64,000 bases of DNA, taken from contig JACKPT010000011.1 of NCBI GenBank assembly GCA_024233345.1, positions 1 through 64,000 on the forward strand, read 5' to 3'. The stretch comes from Verrucomicrobiota bacterium (GTDB taxonomy: Bacteria; Verrucomicrobiota; Kiritimatiellia; CAIVKH01). The position numbers were made by a program, and so were the translations under genes. The notes beneath the pieces were generated by a model. It did no database searches, was not told where the DNA came from, and saw only the letters and a list, made by a program, of their open reading frames with translations. Of this stretch, positions 16,159-25,270 are shown in pieces; position 1 is the stretch's first letter, and the number at the start of each line of letters is the position of its first letter.

Positions 16159-18377
16159 AGAAACAAGCGGGTCAGTTGATAGGTTGTCACCGCGCCGATC
16201 CAGGCGAGGGTGGTCATGTAGACAAAGGTCAAGGCCGACCATTTCCAGTGGCTCTCTCTGGCCAGGGTGACCAGGGTGGCTCCGCATTGCATACAGAGGG
16301 CGAAGAAAACCATGATGGCAAGGGCCACCGGGATGGTGAACACCGGTTGCCCGGCTCGGGGGCCATTCTCCCACAACGCACGGGTAAGATTTTCACGGAG
16401 GTCGGTGGATTCCTCATCCACATCACTGCCGAGATGGTACAGCATCCCCAGGGTGGCAATGATCACCTCGCGTGCGGGAAAACTTGCCAGCACTCCCACG
16501 GTGATTTTCCAGTCAAATCCCGCCGGGGCAAAAATCGGTTGCACGGTGCGCCCGAACTGGCCCAGGTAGCTGTTTTCCAGATAGTGGGCGTCGATCCGGT
16601 GCTCATAGAGGGCGGTCCACGCCTCATTTGCGCCCGCGTCAAAGACGGCCTCCACCTCTGGTTCGGTCATCGACTGGGCGGTTGCGATCTCGGCGATGAC
16701 GTCTGCTCGCACCGATTCCCCGGCCTGAGGATCGCGAGGGAAGTAGGACAGAAACCATAGCAGGACGGTCAGACCAAGAATCATGGTTCCCGCGCGGGCC
16801 AGAAAAGAACGGCCGCCGGCAAACATGCGCCACAGGGAATTGCGAAGCCGGGGGCGGCGGTACGCGGGCATTTCCAGTACAAACGGTCGCCGCTGGGTTT
16901 TGAACCAGAAGCGATTGATGGCCCAGGCAATCGGAACCGCCACCGCCAGACCAAGCAGATGAAACGCGAACAGGCACAGGGCGGCAACGGTGGGCCCGTA
17001 TGCCGGTTCAACGAAGGTGCCGATCAACAGCACATAGACCGGCAGCCGGGCACTGCAGCTCATCAGCGGGGATATGAGAATTGTGGTAAGCCGGGCTTTG
17101 GGGTCCTCAATGGTGCGGGTCGACATCAATCCGGGGATCGCACAGGCGTAACTGGTGAGCATGGGAACAAAACTTTTTCCATTCAGGCCGCACCAACTGA
17201 ATAGGCGGTCCATCAGAAAGGCCGCCCGGGCCATGTAGCCGGTATCCTCCAGTATTGCGATAAACAAGAAGAGAATCAGAATTTGGGGAAGGAAGATGAT
17301 CACCGAGCCCACCCCGGCCAGCACCCCATCCACCAGCAAACTGTTGAGGACAGGGTTGGAGATCATGCCATCAGCCACCCCCTGCAACCACTGGGTTCCG
17401 CCATCGATCCAGTCCATGATTGGCCCCGCCCAGGTGTAGACCGAACGGAATACCAGGAACATCACGGTAAAGAAAAATAAGAGGCCCCATACCCGGTGGG
17501 TGAGCAGGTGGTCAAGTTTCTCCGATCCGCTGCGGATGGGCTGGGCCGGGTGTTGAATGAGACCCTCCAGCAGGCCGCGAATGCGTTGATAGTGAAGCAG
17601 GGATTCTGCAGCCAGCGGATGAAACCCTGCTTCCTGAACGAGGCCCCGGGCTTGATCGAGGGCGCTGCGACAGGCATCAAGGTTCCATCCAATTTCTGCA
17701 GCCAGGACTGGTTGGGCATCAAACAAAATTCGTCGCGCTTCCGCAGGTTGAAGATCCTGACCGCTATCCGCACGGGCCCGATCCTGAATGAGAGCGGTAG
17801 CGGATTCGATCGCAACGGGCCACGCGATGGGCTTGGGGTGGGGGAGATCCCCCCCCGTGAGAATCTGGTCCAGCGCTTGTTTGACCGCATCAATCCCCCG
17901 GTTTTTACTCGCCGTGGTGGGGAAGATCGGAATCTCCAGACGCGCCGCCAGTTGATCCAGATCGATACGGATCTGCTTTTTTTCCACCACATCCCACTGG
18001 TTGAGAATCAGGATTAGCGGGAGGTCGAGATCGGTTAATTGTGAGACCAGGAACAAATGACGCTGCAAGTTGGAAGCGTCGACCACACAGAGAACGAGGT
18101 CCGGCCGGGGAATGTCCCGAAATCGTCCACACAGGGCCTCCACCACAATCGCTTCATCCCTGGAGTTGGCGGAGAGACTGTAGGCTCCCGGCAGATCCAG
18201 AAACTCGACCACCCCGTTGGGGGCATGCCACTTCCCCACAACCTTTTCGACGGTGACTCCGGGGAAGTTGCCGACCCGCTGTCGCAGACCGGTGAGTCGG
18301 TTGAACAGGGTGGTTTTACCCGTGTTGGGGTTGCCGATGAGGGCGACCTGCAGCGGTTTGGATGGTGCTGCGGTCAT
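16155..18377 (-). CDS. feoB: Ferrous iron transporter FeoB
   Basis: Inner-membrane Fe(II) uptake protein, 740 residues. The N-terminal G domain has GNPNTGKTT (G1), DLPGAYSL (G3) and NQWDV (G4), then a helical insertion domain (about 180-270) and a C-terminal membrane domain with the two Gate motifs, including the Cys of SCSARLPVYVLLIG and FVPMLTSYACAIPG. FPAREVIIATLGMLYHLG is the second gate region. Expressed from the same minus-strand operon as two FeoA genes, each joined by four-base overlaps. No FeoC is present. Confidence 0.96.
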   Translation of the reverse strand: MTAAPSKPLQVALIGNPNTGKTTLFNRLTGLRQRVGNFPGVTVEKVVGKWHAPNGVVEFLDLPGAYSLSANSRDEAIVVEALCGRFRDIPRPDLVLCVVDASNLQRHLFLVSQLTDLDLPLILILNQWDVVEKKQIRIDLDQLAARLEIPIFPTTASKNRGIDAVKQALDQILTGGDLPHPKPIAWPVAIESATALIQDRARADSGQDLQPAEARRILFDAQPVLAAEIGWNLDACRSALDQARGLVQEAGFHPLAAESLLHYQRIRGLLEGLIQHPAQPIRSGSEKLDHLLTHRVWGLLFFFTVMFLVFRSVYTWAGPIMDWIDGGTQWLQGVADGMISNPVLNSLLVDGVLAGVGSVIIFLPQILILFLFIAILEDTGYMARAAFLMDRLFSWCGLNGKSFVPMLTSYACAIPGLMSTRTIEDPKARLTTILISPLMSCSARLPVYVLLIGTFVEPAYGPTVAALCLFAFHLLGLAVAVPIAWAINRFWFKTQRRPFVLEMPAYRRPRLRNSLWRMFAGGRSFLARAGTMILGLTVLLWFLSYFPRDPQAGESVRADVIAEIATAQSMTEPEVEAVFDAGANEAWTALYEHRIDAHYLENSYLGQFGRTVQPIFAPAGFDWKITVGVLASFPAREVIIATLGMLYHLGSDVDEESTDLRENLTRALWENGPRAGQPVFTIPVALAIMVFFALCMQCGATLVTLARESHWKWSALTFVYMTTLAWIGAVTTYQLTRLFL

Positions 18378-18607
18378 GGATGATCGAGGGGATCGACATC
18401 CAGCGCCCGGGCGTCCTGGCGGCGGAGGCTGAGTACCCCGGTTTCGGTTTCCACGGTCATGGGGTCGCCGAGGGGGGCGACTTGGACAATTTTGACAGAG
18501 GATCCGGGAAGCAAGCCCAGATGCATCATGCGCTGGGCTCCGGGAGCGTCACAGGCGATGGAGCGTATGGTGTAGGTATTGCCGAGTTCGCCCTCGCCAA
18601 GATTCAT
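18374..18607 (-). CDS. feoA: FeoA domain protein
   Basis: SH3-like accessory protein of 77 residues for FeoB. The FeoA signature MMHLGLLPGSSVKIVQVAPLGDP and a C-terminal VLSLRRQDARALDV are clear. The start at ATG 18607 follows a GAGGTCG ribosome site and overlaps the upstream FeoA-like gene by four bases; longer frames upstream would duplicate that gene's sequence in another frame. Confidence 0.9.
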   Translation of the reverse strand: MNLGEGELGNTYTIRSIACDAPGAQRMMHLGLLPGSSVKIVQVAPLGDPMTVETETGVLSLRRQDARALDVDPLDHP

Positions 18608-18879
18608 GGAGCGACCTCGGCGGCGGTGCCCGGCGCGCGTACCCGGCAGCATTCCACCCCTCCGGGGCAGTGAACACAGATGGCGCGAAGAAGATCCCGC
18701 TGAACCGCAACAAAAGAACCATCGCAACGCAGGAGGCAGGGATTATCGCATCGTACCATTTCGACGGAGGCGCCCTCGCACATCCCGAGTCGGCGAAGAT
18801 CATGCGAGCATTCGTGGGAGTGGTCCACGAACACCACGGTGCCGCTCATGCCCTGATCCAATGTGTCGAGTGATTTCAT
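18604..18879 (-). CDS. Second FeoA-like protein, cysteine-rich
   Basis: Ninety-one residues with a FeoA core (LRRLGMCEGASVEMVRC and FVAVQRDLLRAI) plus nine cysteines, far more than a standard FeoA. The C-terminus CVHCPGGVECC could bind a metal or an Fe-S cluster. As first gene of the feo operon it may act as an iron or redox sensor for FeoB, a role FeoC fills in enterobacteria; that is inference. ATG 18879 has only a weak AGG upstream. Confidence 0.85.
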   Translation of the reverse strand: MKSLDTLDQGMSGTVVFVDHSHECSHDLRRLGMCEGASVEMVRCDNPCLLRCDGSFVAVQRDLLRAICVHCPGGVECCRVRAPGTAAEVAP

Positions 18880-18896
18880 AACCTGTTGTCAGTACT

Positions 18897-18942
18897 AAAC
18901 GCCGAAGCGTTTGGCATGTCAAACAAAAAGCTGGTATGCCAA
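18897..18942. promoter_or_regulatory. Inverted repeats in feo promoter region
   Basis: A hairpin AAACGC-CGAA-GCGTTT (18897-18912) adjoins a wider inverted repeat TTGGCAT (18911-18917) / ATGCCAA (18936-18942). On the minus strand TTGACA lies between the arms and TAGTAC about 19 bases on, a weak promoter. Possible operator for iron control; it does not look like a standard Fur box. Confidence 0.3.
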
Positions 18943-19105
18943 GTTATTGTTGGGTTTGGCCGGTATTGCGGCAGGATTTACCGAGAGGATGATGCTCCAT
19001 GGTCCGTCCCGTGGAAGCACTGGTTCAGTCCTGGGTCAGTTGTGGATTGATCTTCCCCCGTGGTTCCGTTACTGATCCCGGTTCACTTCAGGAGAATGAT
19101 CGATC

Positions 19106-20197
19106 ATGGAAGCCGGAATTGTCGGATTACCCAATGTAGGAAAGAGCACATTATTCAATGCCCTGTGCGCGGGGGGGGCAGAGGCGAATAATTATCCCTT
19201 TTGCACCATCGAACCCAATGTGGGCGTGGTTCCGGTTCCGGATCCCAACCTGGCGGTTTTGAATCAGTTCATTGAAACCAAGAAGATCACTTCTTCCGCG
19301 TTGAAGCTGGTGGACATTGCGGGGCTGGTGAAAGGTGCCAGTGAGGGGCAGGGGCTGGGGAACAAGTTTTTGTCCCACATCCGTGAAGTGGATGCGATTC
19401 TCGAGGTGGTTCGATGCTTTGAGGACGAGAATGTCACCCATGTGGATGGCGGGGTGGATCCGCTGCGGGATATCAGCACGATCGAGACAGAGCTTCTGCT
19501 TTCCGATCTGCAGTTGGTGGAGAATGCCTATCAGCGCGCGGTGAAGCAGGGGCGCTCCGGAGACAAGGAGGCGTTGCTCAAGGTCCGGGTGCTGGAGAAA
19601 TGCCAGGCACTGCTTGCCGAGGGGAAGGCTTTGCGCACCGTGCATTGGGATAGTCCGGAGGACCGTGGGGTGATTCGAGGCTATGGTTTCATTACGGCCA
19701 AACCCGTGCTGTACATCGCGAATGTGGATGAGGAAGACCTGTTGGGGCAGGGGCAGTCGGTCCAGACCCTGCGCACGTTTGCGGCCGAGCACGATGGCGG
19801 TGTGGTGCCGGTGTGTGCAAAAATCGAGTCGGAGCTCAAGGAGCTGGATGCCGCCGATCAGGCGGAAATGCTGGACTCCCTGGGTATGACCGAACCAGCC
19901 CTCGGTGCGGTTGCCCGGGGCGCCTACAGCTTGCTGGGATTGCAGAGCTTTTACACTGCGGGCGACAAGGAAATCCGGGCCTGGCCGGTCAAGGCCGGGG
20001 CCACCGCGCCGCAGGCGGCGGGGGTGATTCATTCCGATTTTGAGCGCGGATTCATTCGGGCGGAAATTTACAATGTTGATGACCTTGTGACCTACAAGTC
20101 CGAGGCGGAGATCCGGGCCAAGGGCAAACTTCGTGTCGAGGGCAAGGAGTACATCATGCAGGATCGCGATGTCTGCCACTTCCTGTTTAATGTCTGA
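19106..20197 (+). CDS. ychF: Ribosome-binding ATPase YchF (EngD)
   Basis: Obg-family P-loop protein that prefers ATP and binds ribosomes. The P-loop is GLPNVGKSTLFNAL (residues 7-20), followed by the family motif NNYPFCTIEPNVG, switch II DIAGLVKGASEGQGLGN, and NVDEEDLL at the place of the altered G4. A TGS domain with the conserved VIHSDFERGFIRAEI is at the C-terminus. Length (363) matches the family. AGGAGAATGATCGATC leads to the ATG. Its end is 6 bp from the end of convergent hemW. Confidence 0.97.
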   Translation: MEAGIVGLPNVGKSTLFNALCAGGAEANNYPFCTIEPNVGVVPVPDPNLAVLNQFIETKKITSSALKLVDIAGLVKGASEGQGLGNKFLSHIREVDAILEVVRCFEDENVTHVDGGVDPLRDISTIETELLLSDLQLVENAYQRAVKQGRSGDKEALLKVRVLEKCQALLAEGKALRTVHWDSPEDRGVIRGYGFITAKPVLYIANVDEEDLLGQGQSVQTLRTFAAEHDGGVVPVCAKIESELKELDAADQAEMLDSLGMTEPALGAVARGAYSLLGLQSFYTAGDKEIRAWPVKAGATAPQAAGVIHSDFERGFIRAEIYNVDDLVTYKSEAEIRAKGKLRVEGKEYIMQDRDVCHFLFNV

Positions 20198-20203
20198 AGG
20201 CGG

Positions 20204-21358
20204 CTAAACCAATTCGGCAAACACGGAATCACTGAGAAACAAACCCGACTCGGTGAGGCGGATGGACCCGGCGTCGCGGGTCAGCATTCCAATATCGCAG
20301 AGCCAGCCCAGGGTGTCGCCGTACAGTTGATCCAGGGTATAGCCTGTGCGCGCGGTAAAGTCGGCGAACTGAATCCCCCGGGTTTTTCTCAGGCCGAAGA
20401 TCACGAGTTCCCTTGCCTTGGCTTCGGGGGACAGCATTTCCTCCATGGCTGGAGCGAAGGTGCCGGTCAGCCATTGTTTGCAATAGCTTTCCAGGCTCCG
20501 GACATTGCTCCACCGCCGCCCCTGCCAGTGGGAGTGTGCGGACGGTCCGCAACCGAAGTATTCTCCGCCATCCCAATAGAGCAGATTATGCAGGCATTCA
20601 TGGCCGGGCTTGGCAAAGTTCGACAGTTCATACTGGTGGTAGCCTGCATCGGCCAACCGGGATCGCACAAGCTGGTACTGCGCGAGCTCGACATCGTCAT
20701 CGACCTCCTTCACATACCCCTTGCGCTGGAGGTCGGCGAGGGGCGTGCCATCTTCGAAGATCAGGCAGTACGCGGCGATATGATCCACCCCGAGTTCCAC
20801 CGCCGCCGCCAGGTCGGCGGAAAGGACGTCCGGGTCCACCGTGGGAATCCCATAGATCAGGTCCAGGTTCATCGACTGAAAACCTGCCGCCTTGAGCAGA
20901 CGGATTCCGGCGCGGGCTTCGTCGGCACTGTGAATACGTCCGAGAAATTCCAGCGCGGCGGGATCGAAGGATTGCACCCCGATGGACATACGGTTGACCC
21001 CGGCCTCGCGGAGCAGGCGGACTTTTTCCTCCGTGAGGGTTCCGGGATTGGATTCGCAGGTCCACTCCCGCAGCTGATCGAAGGTAACCTTTTGCCGCAG
21101 CAGATCCAGAAAGGATGCGAAGTCCCGGTCCGACAATTCAGTGGGGGTGCCTCCGCCAATGAAGATCGTCTCTGGCGCAAAATCCTCTGGCAGGCTTTCC
21201 AATTCTTTTTCCAGCGCGTCGAGAAATACATGCTGATCGGCATAGACATACGATCGTAACCGTTGGGCCACGGAACCTTCGACGGAGGGAATCGAATAGA
21301 AGTCGCAATAGATGCACTTCCGGACGCAAAAGGGAATATGGATATAGAGTCCGGCCAT
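20204..21358 (-). CDS. hemW: Radical SAM protein HemW (coproporphyrinogen oxidase-like haem chaperone)
   Basis: The N-terminus AGLYIHIPFCVRKCIYCDF carries the radical SAM CxxxCxxC motif. Family blocks include FIGGGTPTELSDRD, MNLDLIYGIPT, HQYELSNFAKPGHECLHNLLY and FGCGPSAHS. HemW binds and delivers haem rather than oxidising coproporphyrinogen; the true HemN has an extra Cys motif and different N-terminus. 384 residues, as expected. The frame continues upstream through the tRNA-Leu gene, but that translation is an artefact; ATG 21358 is the proper start. Confidence 0.93.
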   Translation of the reverse strand: MAGLYIHIPFCVRKCIYCDFYSIPSVEGSVAQRLRSYVYADQHVFLDALEKELESLPEDFAPETIFIGGGTPTELSDRDFASFLDLLRQKVTFDQLREWTCESNPGTLTEEKVRLLREAGVNRMSIGVQSFDPAALEFLGRIHSADEARAGIRLLKAAGFQSMNLDLIYGIPTVDPDVLSADLAAAVELGVDHIAAYCLIFEDGTPLADLQRKGYVKEVDDDVELAQYQLVRSRLADAGYHQYELSNFAKPGHECLHNLLYWDGGEYFGCGPSAHSHWQGRRWSNVRSLESYCKQWLTGTFAPAMEEMLSPEAKARELVIFGLRKTRGIQFADFTARTGYTLDQLYGDTLGWLCDIGMLTRDAGSIRLTESGLFLSDSVFAELV

Positions 21359-21378
21359 CTGGAATCTGCTGGTTGTTC

Positions 21379-21460
21379 TGGGCGCGGAGGGACTCGAACC
21401 CCCAAGCCTTGCGGCACGAGAACCTAAATCTCGCGTGTCTGCCAGTTTCACCACGCGCCC
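21379..21460 (-). tRNA. tRNA-Leu (TAG anticodon)
   Basis: On the minus strand the cloverleaf starts GGGCGCG and ends CGCGCCC plus discriminator A, a seven-pair acceptor stem. The anticodon stem CGAGA/TCTCG encloses TT-TAG-GT. The T arm shows GGTTCGAGTCC. A short variable stem (TGCCGCAAGGC) fits a class II Leu tRNA. CCA is not encoded. Confidence 0.93.
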
Positions 21461-21556
21461 GTCATCGGCTGCACCCTAGTGGAAGATCACCCATCTGCCA
21501 AGGAAGGGGTGTTCGTCCGAATCATGACAGCGCCATGTGTAGCCCGGGGTGAAGCA

Positions 21557-21632
<76 letters not shown>

Positions 21633-21684
21633 GGGCAAAAACCTACCGATCTGACTACCCGGACGCAACCCTTTTATGGGTCCA

Positions 21685-22248
21685 TTAGGTTTTTTTCCAC
21701 TTGATACTGCATCCCATCGGATTGGTTTGGGGCTGCGGAACCGGTTGTCCGGCCAGGAGGGCATCCAGTGCGTTACGGAGGTCATGGCTTTTCACCGCGG
21801 AAAGGTCCTGCCAGTTGTCATCGATTCGGCCCTCGTAGACCAGGGATCGTTCGGGGTTGAAGACAAACAGGTGCGGGGTACAGACCGCTCCATAGGCTTT
21901 GGCCACATCCTGGGATGCATCATAACAATAGGGAAATGGATAGTGCTTTGCCTCCGCCCGTTTCTTCATTTCCGGGAAACTGTCCTGCGGATAGGTTTCC
22001 GCATCGTTGGCGGAAATGGCGATGAAAGCCACGCCGCGCGGTTGATACTCCCGGGCCATTGCGATGAACCGGTCCTCCACCCCAAGTGCATAGGGGCAAT
22101 GATTACAGGTGAAGCATAGAACAAGGTAGGGCGACGACTCGAAGGTTTTCAGACTACAGGTTGATCCATCGGTTGCAGGAAGTTGAAAGTCAGGGGCCGG
22201 ACTCCCGATCGGCAGGGTTTCCGGGCCATTTTGCGTGATCAGAACCAT
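21685..22248 (-). CDS. Thioredoxin-fold redoxin with CNHC motif
   Basis: AhpC/TSA-like thioredoxin-fold protein of 187 residues. The active-site-like segment is FTCNHCPYALG (Cys48 and Cys51), then VAFIAISANDAETYPQDS and VCTPHLFVFNP with the cis-Pro region. It lacks a signal peptide, so a cytoplasmic thiol role is likely. The start ATG 22248 has AAGGAAAT eight bases upstream. This CNHCP redoxin subgroup is common but poorly characterised. It sits alone between tRNA-Lys and tRNA-Asn on the same strand. Confidence 0.88.
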   Translation of the reverse strand: MVLITQNGPETLPIGSPAPDFQLPATDGSTCSLKTFESSPYLVLCFTCNHCPYALGVEDRFIAMAREYQPRGVAFIAISANDAETYPQDSFPEMKKRAEAKHYPFPYCYDASQDVAKAYGAVCTPHLFVFNPERSLVYEGRIDDNWQDLSAVKSHDLRNALDALLAGQPVPQPQTNPMGCSIKWKKT

Positions 22249-22407
22249 GGTCGTATTTCCTTTCGTGCGTGGAACAAGCATAACCGCCCAACCGGATCAT
22301 TGCAATGGAGGTTCTTTCCAGCCGCCGCGAAAGGGCGGTCATGAGGTCGAAGCCCTTCGGGCGCACGATTGGCCTGTGATCAGCCGACTGCCGCATGAAC
22401 GGGTGAA

Positions 22408-22482
22408 TGGCTCCTCGGGTAGGGCTCGAACCTACAACATTCTGGTTAACAGCCAGACGCTCTACCATTGAGCTACCGAGGA
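22408..22482 (-). tRNA. tRNA-Asn (GTT anticodon)
   Basis: Acceptor stem TCCTCGG/CCGAGGA, D arm TAGCTCAATGGTAGAGC, anticodon stem TCTGG/CCAGA with loop CT-GTT-AA, T arm GTAGGTTCGAGCCCTAC. Discriminator G and CCA are encoded. Confidence 0.94.
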
Positions 22483-22562
22483 ATCAGGACTCAATTTCGG
22501 AGCCGGATCATTACGAAACGGGCTGCCCAAGTCAATGCCCAATCGGCACAAACAGTAAGATT

Positions 22563-23540
22563 TTACCAGGAGAGTGCCGGAGGTTGGTGAAGAAACTGCC
22601 CGCAAGACTCAAACGCTTTGAACTGGTCGATGGTCAGGGCACATTTCCGCTCGGTCGCTTCCTGCGTGTTGAATGCATTGTGGGGGGTGAACAGAACCTG
22701 GGGGTGCTGCAGCAACTCCCGGGCTGCGGATAATTCTTGCGAATCCGCAGGTACCCCGGTCCGCAGGAGGCGGGCGAATTCGGCTTCATGATTGAATACA
22801 TCCAGTCCGACACCTCCGAGCCATCCCTCATTCAGGGCAAGGAGAAGATCCTGAAAGGGCGAGCACTCACCACGGGAGACATTGACAAACAGCAGGCCGG
22901 GTCTGGCACGTCGCCACTGCCCAATGGAAAAGAGTCCGCAGTTGTTCTCGGTCAGGTTCATGGCACAAACGAGGATATCCGCCATGGCGAGGCCCTCCGC
23001 GAGGGACACGTAGCGAAGGGCTTCGTGTCGCGGCTCGGGGTCCACGCCATAGACCTGCATGCCGAGGGCTTGGCCTATCGCCACAACCCGATACCCGATA
23101 TCTCCCACACCGGCGACCACCAGCCGTCTTCCCTTGAGCTCACTGCCGGTCAGGCCATCCCGGTTGAACGATTGGATGGAGGAGAGTTGCGCCCGCAACT
23201 TTCGAGCCAGAGCCATCCATAGCATCAGCGCGTGCTCAGCAACCGCCTGACCGCAATACTTGGGCAGACAGGAGAGGGCCGCCCCGGGTTTGGGGGTTAA
23301 TCGTTTTAACGCGACGAGATGATCGTAGCCTGTGCTGCGCGAAATGATCGATGATACGTCGTGCAGCCAGTTTGCAGGTATCAATGATTGGGTGCGAATG
23401 CTGATATGAGGCGCCGGAGGGACAGCATGCCCTGCCTCCTGCGGGGTGGATGCGATAAAATCCGCCTGCCAACCTTGCGGCAGCATCCTTGCCAGGCATA
23501 CACGCTCCTCTTCATAAACCTCGTAGAAAAAAATCTTCAT
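22563..23540 (-). CDS. D-isomer specific 2-hydroxyacid dehydrogenase
   Basis: NAD-dependent dehydrogenase of 325 residues. The nucleotide-binding domain has VVAGVGDIGYRVVAIGQALG, the catalytic Arg lies in VNVSRGECSP, and the His in LFTPHNAFNT. The N-terminal half (STGYDHLVALKRL and AVAEHALMLWMALARK) is typical of the D-lactate/phosphoglycerate dehydrogenase superfamily. Substrate unknown. I take ATG 23540 because homology starts there (MKIFFYEV); ATG 23567 is possible. It is divergent from the MotA-like gene across a 206-bp gap. Confidence 0.88.
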   Translation of the reverse strand: MKIFFYEVYEEERVCLARMLPQGWQADFIASTPQEAGHAVPPAPHISIRTQSLIPANWLHDVSSIISRSTGYDHLVALKRLTPKPGAALSCLPKYCGQAVAEHALMLWMALARKLRAQLSSIQSFNRDGLTGSELKGRRLVVAGVGDIGYRVVAIGQALGMQVYGVDPEPRHEALRYVSLAEGLAMADILVCAMNLTENNCGLFSIGQWRRARPGLLFVNVSRGECSPFQDLLLALNEGWLGGVGLDVFNHEAEFARLLRTGVPADSQELSAARELLQHPQVLFTPHNAFNTQEATERKCALTIDQFKAFESCGQFLHQPPALSW

Positions 23541-23746
23541 CGCATCGTGTACAATCTCATCTTGCATGGGTAGAATGAAAGTCCAAATCGGGGATGGGAA
23601 TACTTGATGATCATCGACGTTGACTTGAACGGTAGCATCCGACACACTGTAGCCCTATGGTTTGCAAAGCAATGAGTCCAGCAATGCTTGTGTGTCGCCA
23701 TCACCCCCTGTTCGTTTCCACTCACGTAAACATGACGAGGTAATCC
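23541..23746. other. Divergent intergenic region
   Basis: About 200 bp, more A+T-rich than its surroundings, between the dehydrogenase and the MotA-like gene. It should hold both promoters. TTGACT occurs near 23621, but no good -10 follows at normal spacing. No RNA gene or repeat was recognised. Confidence 0.4.
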
Positions 23747-25246
23747 ATGGCCAAGAAACCGAAGGAAGATGCAGTTGAAATGGTTCCCGAATCGGAAGCT
23801 CTGCATAGTGGACGTCCCAGCACCGATGCCAATGTGTTTGTTCAGCTCGCCATCGGGTTGGTCGGCACCCTGGGGCTCAAGTATGGAACCATCCCCCTCA
23901 AGTCGATCCCCAGCACAGCCTACTTTTACGCGGTGATCAACGAACGTGGATTTGTTCAGTACGGTGAGTTGTTCATGGCCTTCATGGTCGTGGCCCTGAT
24001 GGTGCTCAAAGCCCGTATTGTCAAAAACCAGATCCGAGTTGTGGCTTCCAATCCGGTTCCACTGGATATCGACATGAGCGACGATGAACAATTGCAGAAT
24101 CTTCGCGAAGGCTTGATCAAGCGGGCGGAATATTCATGGAGCATCATCCTTAACCGGATGGACCGTGCGGTCGCCCTGTGGCTGAGCACCAAGGATGTGG
24201 GGCGGGTCTCAACCTGGGCCAGTGCGGAATCCAACCGTGACCAGCTTTCCTCCGACTCCTCCTACTCGCTATGCCGGGTGCTGATCTGGGCGATTCCGAT
24301 TCTCGGTTTCATTGGTACGGTGCTGGGGTTGGCCACTGCAGTGGCCGGATTCGGGGTCATGGGTGAATCGGCAGACATCAGCGCGATCAAAGACGCAATC
24401 TCCCAGGTGACGGTGGGTCTGGGTATGGCGTTTGACACGACCTTGCTCGCACTGATTCTGGTGGTATTCCTGATGTTCCCGCTCTCGTTTATTCAGCGGA
24501 ACGAGGAAAACCTCTTTGTGGAGTTGGAAAACTATCTCGATGATATGTTTCTTGCCCGTCTGCCTTCCCCCGAGCAGCAGCCGATCGTGATCGAGAATCT
24601 CGAAGACTCCATCGAGGCTGCGTTCCGACGCTACATCCCGGATCCGGACCGGTATGACGAGGTGTTTACCCGGTCCATTGAACGGGCAGCTTCATCGATT
24701 GAGGAACAGTTTAACACCCTCTCCAAAAATTATGAGGCGACTCTGCGGGATGTTACCGGGCAGTTGGCCAACAACATCGAAGGGGTGGGCAGCACGCTGG
24801 AAGGTTCGATGGCCAACGCGATTCAGGCACTGGGTAAACAGGATGAAGTCATGATGCAGAATCGCAAAAAACTGTCGGAGGCCGAAGCCGCGCAGTTGCA
24901 ATCTCTGCTGGGTGGCATCGAGACCTCGGTGGGATCAGTCGCGTCCGAATATCGCAAGGTCGCCGAGGAAATCATCTCCGCCAGTGCCGCCGGGGCAACC
25001 AAATCCCAGGAATCGGCTCAGTTGCTGGCCAGCAAATTGGAAGATGTGGCCAGGCTCGCGGCCAGCGTCAAGGATCTGGTGCAGGTTCAGCAATCGGTCG
25101 AAAAGAGCCTGCAGGGCATTTCCACTGCCGATACATTCCAGCAAACACTGTCGGAGATCCGAAACCATTTGAATGTCACCAATGATTTCTGTACCCGGCT
25201 GAGCAAGCCAAGGGTGATCGTTTTACAGGAAGAGACCGCAGGATAA
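23747..25246 (+). CDS. MotA/TolQ/ExbB-family proton channel with long cytoplasmic tail
   Basis: Inner-membrane protein of 499 residues. Membrane segments lie at about 30-50, 75-95, 178-205 and 222-250. The third and fourth carry the family signature: IPILGFIGTVLGLATAV and SQVTVGLGMAFDTTLLALI, with the usual small residues and Thr lining the channel. Residues 265-499 form a tail with heptad-rich, Gln/Ala/Ser-rich segments (SIERAASSIEEQFNTL and later repeats), likely an extended coiled coil. TolQ is about 230 residues, so half of this protein is tail. GAGGT precedes the ATG. Two single-pass partner genes follow at once. Confidence 0.88.
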   Translation: MAKKPKEDAVEMVPESEALHSGRPSTDANVFVQLAIGLVGTLGLKYGTIPLKSIPSTAYFYAVINERGFVQYGELFMAFMVVALMVLKARIVKNQIRVVASNPVPLDIDMSDDEQLQNLREGLIKRAEYSWSIILNRMDRAVALWLSTKDVGRVSTWASAESNRDQLSSDSSYSLCRVLIWAIPILGFIGTVLGLATAVAGFGVMGESADISAIKDAISQVTVGLGMAFDTTLLALILVVFLMFPLSFIQRNEENLFVELENYLDDMFLARLPSPEQQPIVIENLEDSIEAAFRRYIPDPDRYDEVFTRSIERAASSIEEQFNTLSKNYEATLRDVTGQLANNIEGVGSTLEGSMANAIQALGKQDEVMMQNRKKLSEAEAAQLQSLLGGIETSVGSVASEYRKVAEEIISASAAGATKSQESAQLLASKLEDVARLAASVKDLVQVQQSVEKSLQGISTADTFQQTLSEIRNHLNVTNDFCTRLSKPRVIVLQEETAG

Positions 25247-25270
25247 TTTTCGTCGGCACGAGGCTGGCTC

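Noticed and set aside
19151..20179. Long open frame antisense to ychF
   Set aside because: It mirrors the codons of a strongly conserved gene and shows no family motif; a by-product of G+C-rich third positions.
20327..21259. Open frame antisense to hemW
   Set aside because: HemW has its radical SAM motif and family blocks; the antisense product is Gly/Pro/Arg-rich and unlike any family.
21359..21454. N-terminal extension of HemW through the tRNA-Leu gene
   Set aside because: The peptide (MVKLADTRDLGSR...) is the well-known translation of a tRNA gene and not protein code.
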